A DNA stretch of 64,000 bases from Paenibacillus sp. MMS18-CY102 (lineage in GTDB: Bacteria; Bacillota; Bacilli; Paenibacillales; Paenibacillaceae), in assembly GCF_009789195.1 (NCBI RefSeq), contig NZ_WSTC01000004.1, positions 151,579-215,578 on the forward strand, written 5' to 3'. Each line of letters starts with the position of its first letter. Position 1 is the first letter of the stretch. Both the position numbers and the translations under genes were made by a program. The notes under the pieces were generated by a model. It ran no database searches and was not told the DNA's origin. It saw only the letters and a program-made list of their open reading frames with translations. Shown here one piece after another: positions 16,150-25,597 of the stretch.

Positions 16150-16455
16150 TTAATCCCCGACAATATGAACCCTGTACAATTTTTGAATTGAGCGCTTTCC
16201 TACCATATCGGAAATCATTACTGCATCGTGTTTGTTAATAAAGTTTTGATACAGCCTCAAATCATCCTTGAACAATTCCACCTCTGTCGCGCTCAGATGA
16301 AGATTAGGAGAATAGTAATCTTTTATTTTTCTGAGCCACTGAAAACTGCCCCAGTTATTTGTTTTATAAAATATTGCACTGTGCAGATCCTCTTCAATCA
16401 CAAACTTATCAAGCAACGTATCATTCTGATCATATAACAACACATCCAGCCCCAT
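16150..16455 (-). CDS. Small hypothetical protein (101 aa), intact member of a paralogous pair
   Basis: ATG 16455 follows AGGTGAAC. The 101-residue soluble protein has the pattern MGLDVLLYDQND...EEDLHSAIFYKTNNWGSFQWLRKIKDYY...LFKDDLRLYQNFIN, shared with the frameshifted copy at 12254-12558. Two diverged copies 3.6 kb apart show that this family duplicates within the island, as immunity genes commonly do. The molecular target is unknown. Confidence 0.65.
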   Translation of the reverse strand: MGLDVLLYDQNDTLLDKFVIEEDLHSAIFYKTNNWGSFQWLRKIKDYYSPNLHLSATEVELFKDDLRLYQNFINKHDAVMISDMVGKRSIQKLYRVHIVGD

Positions 16456-16469
16456 TCCTGTTCACCTGC

Positions 16470-16910
16470 TTAACTCAAATCTTTTCGATCTATTATCTCT
16501 ACTTCATCAACCTCATATGTTTTAGGCTTTAGTTGGCCACCCTGTTTTTCAAGAATTTTCAACAATACATGATAGCAAACAAAGATTGGCGTTGATCCTT
16601 TAGCCTTGTATTCACACCCATTTACATCAACTGCTTTGATTTTATACCCATTTCCTATATAACCCATCTCGAATAAATAATCATTGTCCTCAAACCAAGT
16701 TAATAGATCCTCGAGCGAAGGTATCCAAGTTCCCTCTTTATAAATGGCTTCGGCACTTAATAAGGTACTGTCTGGCATAATTCTGCCGCCAATTACCCAA
16801 CTAGAGCCTTCGTACTGAAATATATCTTGAGGATATACTTCATCAGCGTAGCTTGCCCTCTTAAACCCTAATTGAACTAGCTTCTCTACTTCGTTTTTTG
16901 TTAGTGACAA
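16470..16910 (-). CDS. Small hypothetical protein (146 aa) at the head of the immunity-like island
   Basis: TTG 16910 is preceded by AAGGTGTGG and starts SLTKNEVEKLVQLGFKRA. The protein is soluble and alpha/beta; notable segments are WVIGGRIMPDSTLLSAEAIYKEGTWIPSLEDLLTWFEDNDYLFEMGY and IFVCYHVLLKILEKQGG. The stop lies 14 bases before the 101-aa gene, so they are probably co-transcribed. No family is recognised. It is the first gene of the minus-strand run. Confidence 0.6.
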   Translation of the reverse strand: MSLTKNEVEKLVQLGFKRASYADEVYPQDIFQYEGSSWVIGGRIMPDSTLLSAEAIYKEGTWIPSLEDLLTWFEDNDYLFEMGYIGNGYKIKAVDVNGCEYKAKGSTPIFVCYHVLLKILEKQGGQLKPKTYEVDEVEIIDRKDLS

Positions 16911-17010
16911 ACGACCACACCTTTTAATTTAATTATTTTATCAACATTACATGAGATCCTGAACGAATGTCCAACTAACCTTATCTTCGGCTTCTTTGTT
17001 ACTTTTACAC

Positions 17011-17047
17011 TAAAAACCCGTCATCCCTTCACAGGAACAACGGGCTA
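17011..17047 (-). terminator. Terminator after the NSS transporter gene
   Basis: On the minus strand CCCGTTGTTCC and its partner GGGATGACGGG form a hairpin followed by TTTTTA, 20-60 bases after the transporter stop codon. Confidence 0.75.
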
Positions 17048-17067
17048 TACGATTCACGCACTTTTCG

Positions 17068-18465
17068 TTAGAACGACCAAATGCCTGACGTATGCAAAAA
17101 GACGAGCACAATGAGCACAGGCGCTACATACCGCAGCAGGAAAAGCCAGAGGCGGAACCACCCCGCCGTTAAACCAGCTTCCTGCGCTGCATGCTTCCAC
17201 GCATAGCCGACGAACAACGTGACCATGAGCCCGCCCAGTGGCAGAATGATGTTAGAGGCGATAAAATCGACCCAATCGAAGAACGATTTGCCTTCCCAAT
17301 GCAGCCACCCAACTGCACCACCGACGGACAACGCGGACGGAAGCCCGAAGAGAAAACACAGCACGGTTGTGGAAACCGTGGCCGTACTGCGGGAAAGCCG
17401 CCAACGTTCCATCGCATACGCGACCGGCACCTCAAGCAGTGACACGACGGAGGTTAACGCCGCTATCGCTAACAATACGAAGAAAAGCCCGCCGAACAGC
17501 CAGCCCAGCGGCATCGCAGAAAATGCTGCAGGCAGCCCGATAAACGCAAGCCCCGGCCCTTGCGCTGGTTCGATTCCGAATGCAAATGTCGTCGGAAAAA
17601 TGATCATTCCCGCAAGCAGGGCGTACATCAGGTCGCCCCCGCCTACTGCCAGCGTAGCGGCTCCCAGCGATTGCCGCCGGTCGACATATGCGCCATATGT
17701 CATCATCGTGCCCATGCCCAGCGATAGTGAGAAGAAGGCATGGCCAAGCGCGACGAGCAGCGATTCATTCGTCAGTTTGCCGAAATCAGGCTTAAGGAAA
17801 AACGACACTCCCTCTGATGCACCCGGCAGCTGAAGCACGCGAATCATAATAATAATGAGAATAACGAGCAGCGCCGGAATGAGAATTCGATTGAACTTCT
17901 CAATGCCCGATGCACCCCGGACCACAATCCAGCCGGTTATGAGCATCACGGCCGCCTGCCAGGCAACTGGCCACCACCCTCCAATAAAGCTGAAGAACGT
18001 CGCCGCAAAATCCGTTCCTTTACCGAGCGCATTAGCGGAGGTGAGCACGGCATAATGCAGCGTCCAGCCTGCAACGACTGTGTAGAAGGACGTTATGAAG
18101 AACGCTCCCGCGATGGATAGGACGCCGAAGCCGCCCCATATTTTGCGACCGCTTAACCTGACAAGTGACGAAGAAGCGCTGCCCCGTCCGCCTCGTCCAA
18201 CCGTGAGTTCCGCCATCAGCACCGGCAAGCCAATCAAGAGCAGGCAGATCGTGAATAGCAGGAAAAATGCTGCCCCGCCATATTGCCCCGTTATGTATGG
18301 AAATTTCCACATGTTGCCCAGCCCAACCGAACTGCCGATCGCAGCGAAAATGAATCCCGAACGGGAGAACCGCTCTGCCGTGCCACTGTCCTCCTGGCGG
18401 GCAGTATCCCCCTGACGGACTTGACCGTCCCCATTCTGCTGGTGTAGTTCCTTATCCATGCGCAT
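17068..18465 (-). CDS. Sodium:neurotransmitter symporter (NSS/SNF) family transporter
   Basis: This 465-residue integral membrane protein has a hydrophilic N-terminal tail of about 30 residues. The family signature follows in TM1, FIFAAIGSSVGLGNMWKFPY, which in LeuT-type proteins forms the unwound substrate and sodium site. About eleven further hydrophobic segments can be read, including the conserved TM6 region (FFSLSLGMGTMMTYGAY). Bacterial members import amino acids with sodium; the substrate here is not deducible. ATG 18465 lies 5 bases after GAGGTG. It stands alone between the island and the glycosylation locus. The roughly 250 bases upstream show no other gene. Confidence 0.92.
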   Translation of the reverse strand: MRMDKELHQQNGDGQVRQGDTARQEDSGTAERFSRSGFIFAAIGSSVGLGNMWKFPYITGQYGGAAFFLLFTICLLLIGLPVLMAELTVGRGGRGSASSSLVRLSGRKIWGGFGVLSIAGAFFITSFYTVVAGWTLHYAVLTSANALGKGTDFAATFFSFIGGWWPVAWQAAVMLITGWIVVRGASGIEKFNRILIPALLVILIIIMIRVLQLPGASEGVSFFLKPDFGKLTNESLLVALGHAFFSLSLGMGTMMTYGAYVDRRQSLGAATLAVGGGDLMYALLAGMIIFPTTFAFGIEPAQGPGLAFIGLPAAFSAMPLGWLFGGLFFVLLAIAALTSVVSLLEVPVAYAMERWRLSRSTATVSTTVLCFLFGLPSALSVGGAVGWLHWEGKSFFDWVDFIASNIILPLGGLMVTLFVGYAWKHAAQEAGLTAGWFRLWLFLLRYVAPVLIVLVFLHTSGIWSF

Positions 18466-18718
18466 CGCCGCACCTCATCATCCTTCTAGTATGCTGCTGA
18501 TTCAGTGGTCCAGCAGCCCTGGGATCGCTTATCTATCAGGCTGCTTCACTCTCCCCCTATTGTTTCCATATGCGCGCATCCCTCATTCCTTTTTCTGCCC
18601 AAATGCCTCTGGAGCTGCACTTTGCTCACCGTCCTCGCACCAATCCGGCCATACGCCCATATGATGGGTTACGCACGACCGCCCAGAAGCCTTGCGGCGT
18701 GTAAGAAGGAGGCTGCCG

Positions 18719-20011
18719 ATGAAGCCCATGCCCGCCGCTTTGGAACGCTCTGCCGTCGTTATTTTTCCGGATGCGCCATGGTGCGACTCCGCCTTCAAGC
18801 CCTTGTTAATACAACTGGCGAATAAACATCCGCTGCACTGGGTTACGAACCAACCTAAGCATGCACTTCAAGGCGCACCTGCAAGCGTCACCGCATTGGC
18901 GCTGCATGAGCTTGCTCAAGTGGATTGGGGCCAAACATCCGCGATGGTACTGCATCCCTGCTGGGCGGCAGCCGCCCTTCCGCTTTGTCCGAGACAGCTC
19001 GGCGCATGGATGGCAATTACTAACGAGGAAGATGGGCTAACAGCCAAATGGCGCGCCGCGCTTGCCGGAGAAGCCTCCTTCGTGTTGTCATTGTCGGAGC
19101 CCTATTATTTGGACCTATCGTTTCGCAGAGATGGCGTCTTCGTGCTCGATGGAGCCGACGAAACGTCAGATTGGTTCGCTCTGCAAGCGGTCCTATGGGC
19201 TGCTGAAGGCACCACTCCCTCCTCGCTTGCCCGCCTGCAGCAGCAGCGGCGGGAAGCAGCTTATCGCGAGCGATTGATGGCTTCGGCAGATGCAACGCTC
19301 ACCTTTTACCGAAGCGTTTACCTCTACTTGCTAGGGGATGCAGCGCAAGCAGAGCGGGAGCTGCTTGCCGCATACGAGCTAGCGGTACTGGGCGGCGAAG
19401 AGCATGCTTTGGCGCGAATTTACCGGTTCCGCTCTGCGATTCAGGTGGCGCAAGGCAACGTAGCAGCGGCGGCGCTCACCTATGAGGCATCTGCATTGAC
19501 GGACAATGAACGTGCGCAAGCAGGCGAACTGCGACGGCTGATTGAGAACGGGGATGCCGCGTTGGCTGCCGCCATGCTGCTCCGGTTGAACGATGACCAT
19601 CGGCAGGCGATTGAGCGTTTGGAGAGGCTGTGCGGGACCGGGGCGGATGCAGCCCACGGGGATGCGGATACCGTGCAGCACGGGGATCGCAGCAGAGCAC
19701 TCGCGGCGAAGCGCGAGTTCGCGGAGCGGATGCTGCTGGACTCCCTGCTGCAAGCGGGGCGAATGCGCGAGGCTTATGGGCGAATCTCGCCAGAGGATAT
19801 AGCATCGGTCAAGGACCGTTGCGAATTCGCGATGCTGCAAGGCATTGTGCTGCTGATGGACGGTGATCGCCGGGGGGCCATTACCGCACTGTTGCGGGCG
19901 GCTGAGCTGCAGCATGAAGCGATCGGCTCGTTGACCGAGATCCTTCAGCTTGATACTGTGGTTCAGAAGCTGGCAGCTAGCGGCCAAACCTCAACTGGCG
20001 GCAGCACATGA
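18719..20011 (+). CDS. TPR-containing protein of the glycosylation locus
   Basis: ATG 18719 lies 6 bases after AAGGAGG, which is preferred over the upstream GTG-type extension. The protein of about 430 residues has an N-terminal alpha/beta half (SAVVIFPDAPWCDSAFKPLLIQLANKHPLHWVTNQP...) resembling a degenerate glycosyltransferase N-domain. The C-terminal half is helical with TPR-like pairs (YLYLLGDAAQAERELLAAYELAVLGGEEHALARIYR). No catalytic motif is evident. It heads a three-gene plus-strand unit with two glycosyltransferases, the first overlapping its stop region. It may act as an adaptor or glycan-processing partner; this is inference. Confidence 0.6.
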   Translation: MKPMPAALERSAVVIFPDAPWCDSAFKPLLIQLANKHPLHWVTNQPKHALQGAPASVTALALHELAQVDWGQTSAMVLHPCWAAAALPLCPRQLGAWMAITNEEDGLTAKWRAALAGEASFVLSLSEPYYLDLSFRRDGVFVLDGADETSDWFALQAVLWAAEGTTPSSLARLQQQRREAAYRERLMASADATLTFYRSVYLYLLGDAAQAERELLAAYELAVLGGEEHALARIYRFRSAIQVAQGNVAAAALTYEASALTDNERAQAGELRRLIENGDAALAAAMLLRLNDDHRQAIERLERLCGTGADAAHGDADTVQHGDRSRALAAKREFAERMLLDSLLQAGRMREAYGRISPEDIASVKDRCEFAMLQGIVLLMDGDRRGAITALLRAAELQHEAIGSLTEILQLDTVVQKLAASGQTSTGGST

Positions 20012-20049
20012 ACATGCATGTCGATGACTTTTCATTAGGAGGCACTCCC

Positions 20050-20775
20050 ATGCGAAGCTTGCGCAAAGCATCCGGCAACAAGTTAACCGTCATGATGCAG
20101 GTGTGCAATGAACGAGGGCGCTATCTGGAATCGTCACTCGCCCAGCTGTCTGAGATCGCAGATGAAATCGTCATCGTCGACGACGCGAGTACGGACGGTA
20201 CGCCGGAGTTATGCCGTACATTCCCTAAAGTGGTGCGGCTTGTGGAGCTGCGCCGCCCCCTTTTTGCCGAGGAGTGGAAGCTTCGCTCCCTGCTGTGGGA
20301 GACGGCGGTGTCGACCGATCCGGACTGGCTGCTTGCCATTGATGCGGATGAGAGCTTGGAGCGGCGGACGGTGCGGGCTCTGAGGGAGCTCATCAACCAG
20401 GACCGATATGACTGGGCGGCGCTTCGCATGTACGATTTTTGGGGATCGGTAACGCATTACCGCGACGACCCTTGGTGGAACCTGCATCGGCGGCACACGA
20501 TGATGCTCGTCCGTTACCTGCCTGGATACCACTATGCTTATCCCAAATGGGACCATCACGTCCCCCGCCTCCCAATGACTTGCGCTGCACTGCCAGGCCT
20601 GCGAACGGAGCTGCGGGCGAAGCATTGGGGCTGGGCTGGCGATGCTTCGGATCGGCTTGCCAAATATGAACGGTACAAACGGCTCGATCCAGACGGGCGC
20701 TGGGGCAGTATCGACCAATACGAATCCATTTTGGATCCTGCGCCGAACCTGGTTCGGTGGATCGAGGAGGAGTGA
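20050..20775 (+). CDS. Family 2 glycosyltransferase
   Basis: ATG 20050 is 6 bases after AGGAGG; an upstream ATG at 20008 overlaps the previous stop but lacks a site. The 241-residue cytosolic enzyme has the GT-A nucleotide-sugar motif IVIVDDASTDGT near residues 40-50 and the metal-binding LLAIDADESLERR, then a W/H-rich acceptor region (DPWWNLHRRHTMMLV, KHWGWAGDAS). GT2 enzymes transfer a sugar from a nucleotide donor with inversion. The short form is typical of enzymes that extend protein- or lipid-linked glycans. It sits between the TPR protein and a GT4 enzyme. Confidence 0.85.
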   Translation: MRSLRKASGNKLTVMMQVCNERGRYLESSLAQLSEIADEIVIVDDASTDGTPELCRTFPKVVRLVELRRPLFAEEWKLRSLLWETAVSTDPDWLLAIDADESLERRTVRALRELINQDRYDWAALRMYDFWGSVTHYRDDPWWNLHRRHTMMLVRYLPGYHYAYPKWDHHVPRLPMTCAALPGLRTELRAKHWGWAGDASDRLAKYERYKRLDPDGRWGSIDQYESILDPAPNLVRWIEEE

Positions 20776-20784
20776 GGGCTGGCG

Positions 20785-21909
20785 ATGCGGACGGTTAGCA
20801 TTTTGACCCACAGTTATGTAGACGGCTATAATCGGCAGTTTAATCGCTTGTTCGGCGGCGGATTGGAGCGGTATATTCGGGATTTATGCAGCGTCATTCA
20901 TGCGGCGGGGTGGCGGCCCGTAGTGCATCAGTTGTCTTACTTCGAGCCATTTCGCACGATGTTCGAAGGGACAGAGGTCATCGGCTACACGTATGAGCTT
21001 GGCAAATTGGCGCCAGCGTTTGAAGCGATGGCAGCGGAAGCCGACGGGCTGCTTGTCTATGCGAGCTGCCTTTGGCATCCGATTCAGTATCGGCCGGGCA
21101 GTATCGGCATCAGCCACGGGATTAACTGGGACCATTGTGCGATCGCAGCTGAAACGAAGGATGGCGTCGCTGCTGCGATCCGCCTTGCGATGCGTTCGCT
21201 GGAGCGCGTCGTGTCGGTCGATTCGCATTTTTTGACGTATGCGAGATCCGTAGGCGTCTATGAAGATACGGAGAAAGTGGTCCGTATCCCTAATAGCGTC
21301 GATACGAGCCGATTCCTCCCGGCTCTGCATAGCGCTGGCAGGCCCCGCACCCGTGGTTTGCGCGTGCTCGTTCCACGGAGGCTCAGCTATGAGCGAGGCA
21401 TCATTACGATGATGCTCGTTGCCGATGAGCTGCTGCAAGAGCGGAGCGACCTTGTGATCGAGTTCGCGGGGGAATTAGTCGAAGGAACGGATATCGCGAA
21501 CGCGTTCGGCCTGTGGTACGGTACGCATCCAGCGAAAGATCGGATCGAGCAGCGAACTTATGCTATGGATGGCATGCATGCCGCGTATAAAAGGGCCGAT
21601 ATCGTGGCCATTCCGACGATCTTTTCCGAAGGCACATCGTTGTCGTGCCTGGAGGCCATGAGTTGCGGCGTGCCAGTCGTCGCCACGAATGTAGGCGGGC
21701 TGAACGACCTGATCATCGACGGGCTGAACGGCCGGCTCGTCCCGCCCGTCTCTGCTGCCCTGCTGGCAGCTATTCGCGAGCTGCTAGGCGATCCCGCGCA
21801 GCGCCGCAAGCTCGGCAAGCTCGCGCGCGAGACGGCGCGGGCGTTCGACGCGAGCCTATGGCGCGAGCGTTGGACCGCCGTGCTGGCCGAGCAACTGGGC
21901 GAAGGCTAG
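20785..21909 (+). CDS. GT-B (family 4-type) glycosyltransferase
   Basis: This 374-residue protein follows the GT2 gene by 9 bases. The N-terminal domain starts with HSYVDGYNRQFNRLFGGGLERYIRDL, containing the glycine-rich acceptor loop. The C-terminal donor domain has PNSVDTSRF, VLVPRRLSYERG, and FSEGTSLSCLEAMSCGVPVVATNVGGLNDLI; the last is the E-x7-E-type motif of GT4 enzymes. It should transfer a hexose with retention to a glycan acceptor in the cytosol. A family B palindromic repeat follows its stop codon, and the next genes are convergent. Confidence 0.88.
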   Translation: MRTVSILTHSYVDGYNRQFNRLFGGGLERYIRDLCSVIHAAGWRPVVHQLSYFEPFRTMFEGTEVIGYTYELGKLAPAFEAMAAEADGLLVYASCLWHPIQYRPGSIGISHGINWDHCAIAAETKDGVAAAIRLAMRSLERVVSVDSHFLTYARSVGVYEDTEKVVRIPNSVDTSRFLPALHSAGRPRTRGLRVLVPRRLSYERGIITMMLVADELLQERSDLVIEFAGELVEGTDIANAFGLWYGTHPAKDRIEQRTYAMDGMHAAYKRADIVAIPTIFSEGTSLSCLEAMSCGVPVVATNVGGLNDLIIDGLNGRLVPPVSAALLAAIRELLGDPAQRRKLGKLARETARAFDASLWRERWTAVLAEQLGEG

Positions 21910-21946
21910 CGGGGCGGCATTGGCTTGCGGCGGGTGGCGGCTGGCG

Positions 21947-21974
21947 GATAGGGCAGGTTTTTATGCCCTATTCC
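21947..21974. repeat. Intergenic palindrome, family B
   Basis: GATAGGGCAGGTTTTTATGC followed by CCTATTC forms a short hairpin between the ends of two convergent genes. It matches the same motif at 30675-30751 and 35260-35340. Confidence 0.65.
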
Positions 21975-21987
21975 CCTCGCCGGTTGT

Positions 21988-23652
21988 TCACGGCTCATCT
22001 ATTGCCGTGAGAACGATGAGCCGAAGCTCTGCCAAGCAGCGTGGATGCCCAGCTAGGGCTCCCCGATTGGCAGAGCTTGCAGCGGAACCCTCTAGCGCTG
22101 CAAGCGCGCGCGCTGCGAATGCCGCGGCAAGTCCCGCTGCAGCAGCACGCGCTTCTGCCGGCGTCGCCGCTAAGCCGTGGGCGACAGCGAAATGCCTCGT
22201 CGCCTCCGCCCAACGGCCGGCTTCCACTGCCCGCAGCCCAACTGCTAACGCAGGCTCCTCTTCCGCAGCCCCTAACTCCAAACTGCTCACCTCTGCACCT
22301 GCACGCCCAACCTCCATACCGCTCGCCGCCTCCCCCTCCGCAAGCCCAACCTCTACACCGCTCGCTGACGACTCCGCGAACACTCGCTCTAACTCTACAC
22401 CGCTCGCTTTCCTCGCCTCCACGTCCGCTCGCCCATCCTCCACACCGCTCGCCTTTTCGGCCTCCGCCGCGCCCGCCCGCAGCGCCTCCAAAGCCGCTCG
22501 CCTGCCGCCTTCGCCACTTGCCAACAGCCGCAAGCGCGCCTTTGCCGCCTCAAAGGTGGGACGCTCATCGAGCGCGGCGCGGTAATGCGCCGCTGCATCA
22601 CGCCAACGGTACAGGCGCTCGCAGGCCGCGCCCGCCGCATAATGCGAGCGGGAGCTGCCCGCGCCTTCGACGGACGAATAGTACGGGGCTGCTGGCCCTA
22701 TTTCAATCGCTTGCTCTAGTACATGCAACGCTGAAGGAGCATCATCAAGCGCCATATAAGCAGCAGCAAGCGCCTCATACATATCCGGAAAATCCGGATA
22801 TTCCCGCACGCCCGCTTCCGCTTGCACGATAGCTGCCTCAAGCCGCCCGGCCAGCCGGTTAGCATGCGACAGCTTCAGGCGAATATCCGAAGCAAATCCG
22901 CAGCCCTCCCCTAACCCTTCAGCCAACGGCGCAAGCCATTCGATTGCCTCCACCCATCGCCCCGCTCCAAGCAGTTCCGTTCCCACAGCATAACGAAGCG
23001 TCACATTGCCTGGCTCCCTATCCAGCGCCTTCGCTAGCAGGCGTGCATTCCGCTCCGGTTTGCGGCGGCCTGCGATCACATCCGCCCGATAGCCCTCATG
23101 GCGAACCGTAACCGGCGCAATCGCAACAGGCCCCCCTTGCACGCAAGCAACTGCCGTCGCGCACTCCTCGTGCACGATGCCCGAGAAACGAATCTGCGCA
23201 TCATTGCGAAATAATCGGCATACCGCATCCGTTACCAGCATGCCTTCTCTTGACTCCGTGCCCGGCCGCTCCAGCGCGCTAATCAGCCTCACATAATAAC
23301 CAGCAGCTTTTTCATCGCACAAAAGCCTACTCCACTGCGACAGGCCAAGGCCTTCCAACCGTTCGTCCGCATCCAGCACCAGAATCCAAGGATATAGGGC
23401 AAGCCCCAGCGACACATTCCGAGCTGCTGCAAAATCATCGTCCCAAGGGATAGAAACAACCCTCGCACCATATCCGCGCGCTATCTCCACCGTTCGATCG
23501 TCTGAACCGGTATCGCATACGATCATTTCCGACACATAGGGAGCAGCAGAAGCGAGGCAATCTGCAATAAATGCTTCTTCATTGCGCACGATCATACACA
23601 AGGAAACGCCCGGTCTCTCCTGCTGCCCCAACTCTCTATGCATCCCCTTCAC
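21988..23652 (-). CDS. TPR-fused family 2 glycosyltransferase (554 aa)
   Basis: The N-terminal GT2 domain (residues 15-230) carries SLCMIVRNEEAFIADCL, CDTGSDDRTVEIA and the DxD motif LVLDADERLEGL, plus FRNDAQIRFSGIVHEE typical of SunS-like or TPR-linked GT2 enzymes. A TPR region follows (about 235-390). From about 400 to 480 there is an Ala/Glu/Gly-rich linker in which (A)SGVE/SGMEVG-type motifs recur, then a final helical pair. It overlaps the stop of the preceding operon gene by 17 bases and is the last gene of the minus-strand operon. TPRs may recruit the protein acceptor, as in eukaryotic OGT; that analogy is inference. Confidence 0.82.
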   Translation of the reverse strand: MKGMHRELGQQERPGVSLCMIVRNEEAFIADCLASAAPYVSEMIVCDTGSDDRTVEIARGYGARVVSIPWDDDFAAARNVSLGLALYPWILVLDADERLEGLGLSQWSRLLCDEKAAGYYVRLISALERPGTESREGMLVTDAVCRLFRNDAQIRFSGIVHEECATAVACVQGGPVAIAPVTVRHEGYRADVIAGRRKPERNARLLAKALDREPGNVTLRYAVGTELLGAGRWVEAIEWLAPLAEGLGEGCGFASDIRLKLSHANRLAGRLEAAIVQAEAGVREYPDFPDMYEALAAAYMALDDAPSALHVLEQAIEIGPAAPYYSSVEGAGSSRSHYAAGAACERLYRWRDAAAHYRAALDERPTFEAAKARLRLLASGEGGRRAALEALRAGAAEAEKASGVEDGRADVEARKASGVELERVFAESSASGVEVGLAEGEAASGMEVGRAGAEVSSLELGAAEEEPALAVGLRAVEAGRWAEATRHFAVAHGLAATPAEARAAAAGLAAAFAARALAALEGSAASSANRGALAGHPRCLAELRLIVLTAIDEP

Positions 23653-25597
23653 AACCCGCTAGCCTCAGCCGCGCCGAGCGCAAAACGTTCTGGACCGCCA
23701 TCCCGCTAGAGCGCTCCTGCAAGCTATGTTCCAGCTGTCCGAGCCTAATATCCGCCCAAGCGGCCAGTGCCTCAACGCCTCCATGCGCTGCTTCATCACT
23801 GCCATGGCGAATGCTTTCGCCCACAGCTTGAAGCACCCGTGCCAGCCGATCGCCCGACGCTTGATGCCCCTCCACACCTTCCGCCTTCCCTTTATCTAAA
23901 ATGCCCGCCACACACGCGGCCATCTCCTGCGATGTACCGTCTCGATTATCCGCTCCATATTGCCCGCCAACATGGTCCGCCTCTTTCAGCCCCTCCACCA
24001 CTTGCACCACCGCTACATGTAACAGCCGCAGCCGCCGCTCGGCTTCAACAGCCGAATAAGACCCGTGCGATGGTCCGGCATCGGCCTGTGACCGCCCTTC
24101 TGGCTGTCCTTTCACCTGTCCACGCGACTGTCCCAGCACCTGCCCGTGCATCTGTCCATGCACCTGCCCTTGTGCCTGTCCATGCACCTGCCCTTGCGCC
24201 TGTCCATGCACCTGCCCTGCCCGGCGTCCACTGCAATCCGCCTTAGCCGCCCATCGCCGCGCCTGCATAAACCGCCCTTCCGAGGCAGCAAGCTCCGCTT
24301 CCGCAAGCATAAGCCACATCGCAGATGCCGCTCCCCAGTGTGGCGTTGCTGCCCGCCGGCGCAGCCACTCCACCGCTTCCACATAGCAGCGGCTATCCAG
24401 CAGCAACGCTGCGATTTTCAACCATCCCTCTTCCATTCCAAAAGCAAACCGCCGCTCCAGCAGCATAGAGAGCTCCGCCCCTCGCCCACTGACACGCAGC
24501 AATCGGCATAAGCGCAGCAACGGCGGCAGAAGGCTCGGCTTCATCCGCACCGCCTCCACATACCAATGCACAGCCGCATCCACGCGCCCGTTTCGCTCGT
24601 AGAGGCTGCCTAGCAAAAATGCCGTTTGATGCGTACCCATGCCATCCTCCGTGTGGTATATCCCTGTTGGCTGCCCCACACGCAGCGCAGAACAGGCGGC
24701 GCTGATCGCTTCACGCCTTCGCCCACCGGACGAAAGCGACTCCGCAAGGCAATGCCACAGATCCGCATAGTCGGCAAAAAGCCTTACCCCCTCCTGCGCA
24801 GCAGCGGCTGCCTCTTGCCACGCCCCTAGCATTTGCAGGCTTCGCACCTCATATTTGAACACGAGATGGGCGTAGCTTAACCGTTCAAAAGAACCAGCTG
24901 CCTTCGCCAAGCGAAAAGAAGCTAACGCCTCTGCCGGCCTCCCTGCACGGAGATGCTCCACGCCCAGATTGAACCGATGGAACGGCTGCTCCGGTTCTTC
25001 CGCTATCGCTTGAAGCAGCAGCCTCATGTTGCGCTCAATTTTATCCTTCTCCGCAACGGTTGACGGCCGGTACCCATAATGACGAATAACCGTTTCCCCT
25101 AGCCGCAGCTGGGCATCTGGTGCAGCACGCAATATGGAAGCAGCAATCTGCTCGTGTATGCGCCCCTCGAACCGATGGCGGGGATCGTTACGGAAGAGGC
25201 GCAGCACCGGATTGATGGTCGCCGTTTCTTCCCCATCGCCAAGCAGGTTCCATATCGGCAGCAAAATGCCCGGCGACGCCTGATCCTGCACCAGTGCACG
25301 CAGCTCTTGCGCTGCGCCAGCTGACAGCTCTTCGTCCGCGTCAAGAAACAAAATCCATTCTCCGGCCGCATGCTCCAGCCCAACGTTTCGCGCCGCGGCA
25401 AAATCATTCTGCCACTCCGCTTCAATCACCCGCGCTCCGAAGCTGCGGGCGATATCCATCGTCCCATCCGTCGAGCCTGTATCAACAATAATGGCCTCAT
25501 CGGCAACGCCAACTACGCTGCGCAAGCAACGGGCGATGCAGCTAGCCTCATTCTTGACGATCATGCATAAGGAAATCAGCTTCGTGTGCACCGCCAC
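23636..25597 (-). CDS. TPR-fused family 2 glycosyltransferase (653 aa)
   Basis: The GT2 domain starts at once: LISLCMIVKNEASCIARCLRSV, IIVDTGSTDGTMDIARSFGARV and ILFLDADEELSAG (DxD). FRNDPRHRFEGRIHEQI follows, then HYGYRPSTVAEKDKIERNM, a motif set shared with both neighbouring enzymes. TPR-like helices occupy about 200-430. Near residue 455-495 a Gly-Gln-rich tetrapeptide repeat (GQVHGQAQ units) interrupts the helical tail. It overlaps the preceding gene by 50 bases and the next by 17, so translation is coupled. It is predicted to be a cytosolic protein O-glycosyltransferase; donor and acceptor are unknown. Confidence 0.82.
   Translation of the reverse strand: MAVHTKLISLCMIVKNEASCIARCLRSVVGVADEAIIVDTGSTDGTMDIARSFGARVIEAEWQNDFAAARNVGLEHAAGEWILFLDADEELSAGAAQELRALVQDQASPGILLPIWNLLGDGEETATINPVLRLFRNDPRHRFEGRIHEQIAASILRAAPDAQLRLGETVIRHYGYRPSTVAEKDKIERNMRLLLQAIAEEPEQPFHRFNLGVEHLRAGRPAEALASFRLAKAAGSFERLSYAHLVFKYEVRSLQMLGAWQEAAAAAQEGVRLFADYADLWHCLAESLSSGGRRREAISAACSALRVGQPTGIYHTEDGMGTHQTAFLLGSLYERNGRVDAAVHWYVEAVRMKPSLLPPLLRLCRLLRVSGRGAELSMLLERRFAFGMEEGWLKIAALLLDSRCYVEAVEWLRRRAATPHWGAASAMWLMLAEAELAASEGRFMQARRWAAKADCSGRRAGQVHGQAQGQVHGQAQGQVHGQMHGQVLGQSRGQVKGQPEGRSQADAGPSHGSYSAVEAERRLRLLHVAVVQVVEGLKEADHVGGQYGADNRDGTSQEMAACVAGILDKGKAEGVEGHQASGDRLARVLQAVGESIRHGSDEAAHGGVEALAAWADIRLGQLEHSLQERSSGMAVQNVLRSARLRLAGCEGDA
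24114..24222. repeat. Intragenic 12-base repeat encoding GQ-rich tetrapeptides
   Basis: The plus-strand text repeats CCTGTCCATGCA and CCTGCCCTTGTG-like 12-mers about nine times. On the coding minus strand this gives alternating GQVH, GQAQ, GQMH and GQVL. The length suggests recent expansion by slippage; it preserves the reading frame of the glycosyltransferase. Confidence 0.75.

Noticed and set aside
22041..22832. Plus-strand Pro/Arg-rich frame opposite the 554-aa glycosyltransferase
   Set aside because: It arises from the Ala/Glu-rich linker read backwards; the minus-strand gene has clear domains and operon context.
24114..24222. CRISPR or regulatory repeat cluster
   Set aside because: The 12-base repeats are in frame within a glycosyltransferase gene and encode a Gly-Gln linker.
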